Positions 63,525 to 64,000 of a stretch of DNA of 64,000 nt are shown one piece after another. A program made the position numbers and the translations under genes. The notes beneath the pieces were generated by a model, which had not been told where the DNA came from, did no database searches, and saw only the letters and a program-made list of their open reading frames with translations. Source of the stretch: Lethocerus indicus (taxonomy: Eukaryota > Arthropoda > Insecta > Hemiptera > Belostomatidae); assembly GCA_019843655.1 (NCBI GenBank), contig JACDQD010000005.1, positions 30,576,954-30,640,953 of the forward strand, in the 5' to 3' direction. Position 1 is the stretch's first letter. The number at the start of each line of letters is the position of its first letter.

Positions 63525-63626
63525 GGACATCTACGGCTTATCTGTGCAAAGATGTTGACGTACTTGGAAATAGGTACAACGCCACTCGTTGGTGAATTCC
63601 GCAATTACTTAGTTGTCAACCCAATA

Positions 63627-64000
63627 ATAACTTATGACAGATTTAATGATATTTCATAACTAAAAGCAAACTGTAAGTTTATCGTTATTTTCTTCATTAC
63701 CTTGAAAGATTTAGTGTTTAATGTTCTATAAGTAATCTTAATATTATAATAAGTCGTCGTTTATCTTTCATTCCGGAAATGATTTATTGTTTTAGCGGCC
63801 TGATAGTCTATATTGAGTGGATTTATGAAATGAAAATGCTGTCAGGCACTAACTGCTTATAAGCTAGGGGGAGTTGATTAGTTTCCTGTTAGAACTGTGG
63901 ACGCATTGTACACCATATGAGTTTAATTGTTAGATTTGAACAAATTGTGAACCCCCAGTAAGGAATAACAGTGAAACCTGAGTCCAGTTCGATTTAACCC
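63627..64000. other. Right flank of the mariner element, nothing seen
   Basis: AT-rich DNA with no repeat, frame or RNA signal recognised. Confidence 0.6.

Larger units (their letters stand above)
63015..63624 (+). mobile_element. Mariner-family element, internally rearranged, 610 bp
   Basis: Begins TTGGGTTGACAACTAAG and ends with its reverse complement CTTAGTTGTCAACCCAA, flanked by TA on both sides (63013-63014 and 63625-63626), the target duplication of the Tc1/mariner superfamily. The outer 46 bases of the two ends differ at only two positions. The inverted similarity continues far beyond a normal mariner terminus: 63537-63624 is the reverse complement of 63015-63116, with about 14 bases missing. 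The right end is therefore a copy of the left end rather than the true 3' end, and most of the transposase gene is gone. A full mariner is about 1.3 kb. Confidence 0.9.

Noticed and set aside
63339..63659. 106-codon frame as an intact transposase
   Set aside because: Only about 62 codons are transposase. The rest is translated antisense of the element's own left end, and the true start lies in another frame.

Overview
This window reads as non-coding animal nuclear DNA, most likely from an arthropod and probably an insect. I found no intact protein-coding gene on either strand. The longest open frames are about 100-150 codons. Most lack an ATG, and they sit in CpG-containing GC-rich patches where stop codons are rare by composition. 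The arthropod call rests on a mariner-family transposon relic, hammerhead-like repeats of Penelope type, (TA)n and (GT)n microsatellites, and the absence of any bacterial gene layout. Mariner elements move between phyla, so this is only moderately secure.

Two textures alternate across the window. AT-rich background full of TTAATTAA-like words is broken roughly every 1-2 kb by GC-richer, CpG-containing islands of about 200-900 bp (for example 4100-4460, 11200-11900, 14160-14580, 16200-16640, 18400-18960, 27080-28120, 34220-34640, 35300-35780, 37690-38160, 51380-51700, 58130-58470, 59030-59880). A gene desert or giant intron with many regulatory islands would look like this, but conservation cannot be tested here. 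Two islands, 40907-41160 and 45007-45260, share an ordered series of short motifs at similar spacing, including an identical 23-mer. They look like diverged copies of one regulatory element.

The repeats tell a clearer story. (1) One dispersed family occurs at least eight times. Its best copy (28437-28838) is a foldback: two inverted arms of about 150 bp around a spacer of about 100 bp. The arm carries a motif with hammerhead-ribozyme geometry: a CUGANGA box, a short stem II, GAAA, a GUC site and a matching GCUA/UAGC stem I. This resembles ribozymes known from Penelope-like retroelements. (2) A second element with a tandem 70-bp unit occurs at 23084-23420 and 38479-38842, each time downstream of a fragment of the first family in the same orientation. 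(3) At 63015-63624 lies a 610-bp mariner derivative whose right end is an inverted copy of its own left end, leaving only a frameshifted N-terminal piece of transposase. (4) A direct repeat of about 114 bp (58801 and 59925) brackets a 1-kb CpG-rich block. Several strong hairpins, a G-quadruplex-prone tract and a tRNA-like relic complete the list.

The best candidates for something undescribed are the foldback hammerhead family with its 70-bp-repeat partner, and the duplicated regulatory-like island. The exon and promoter candidates are weak and are marked as such.
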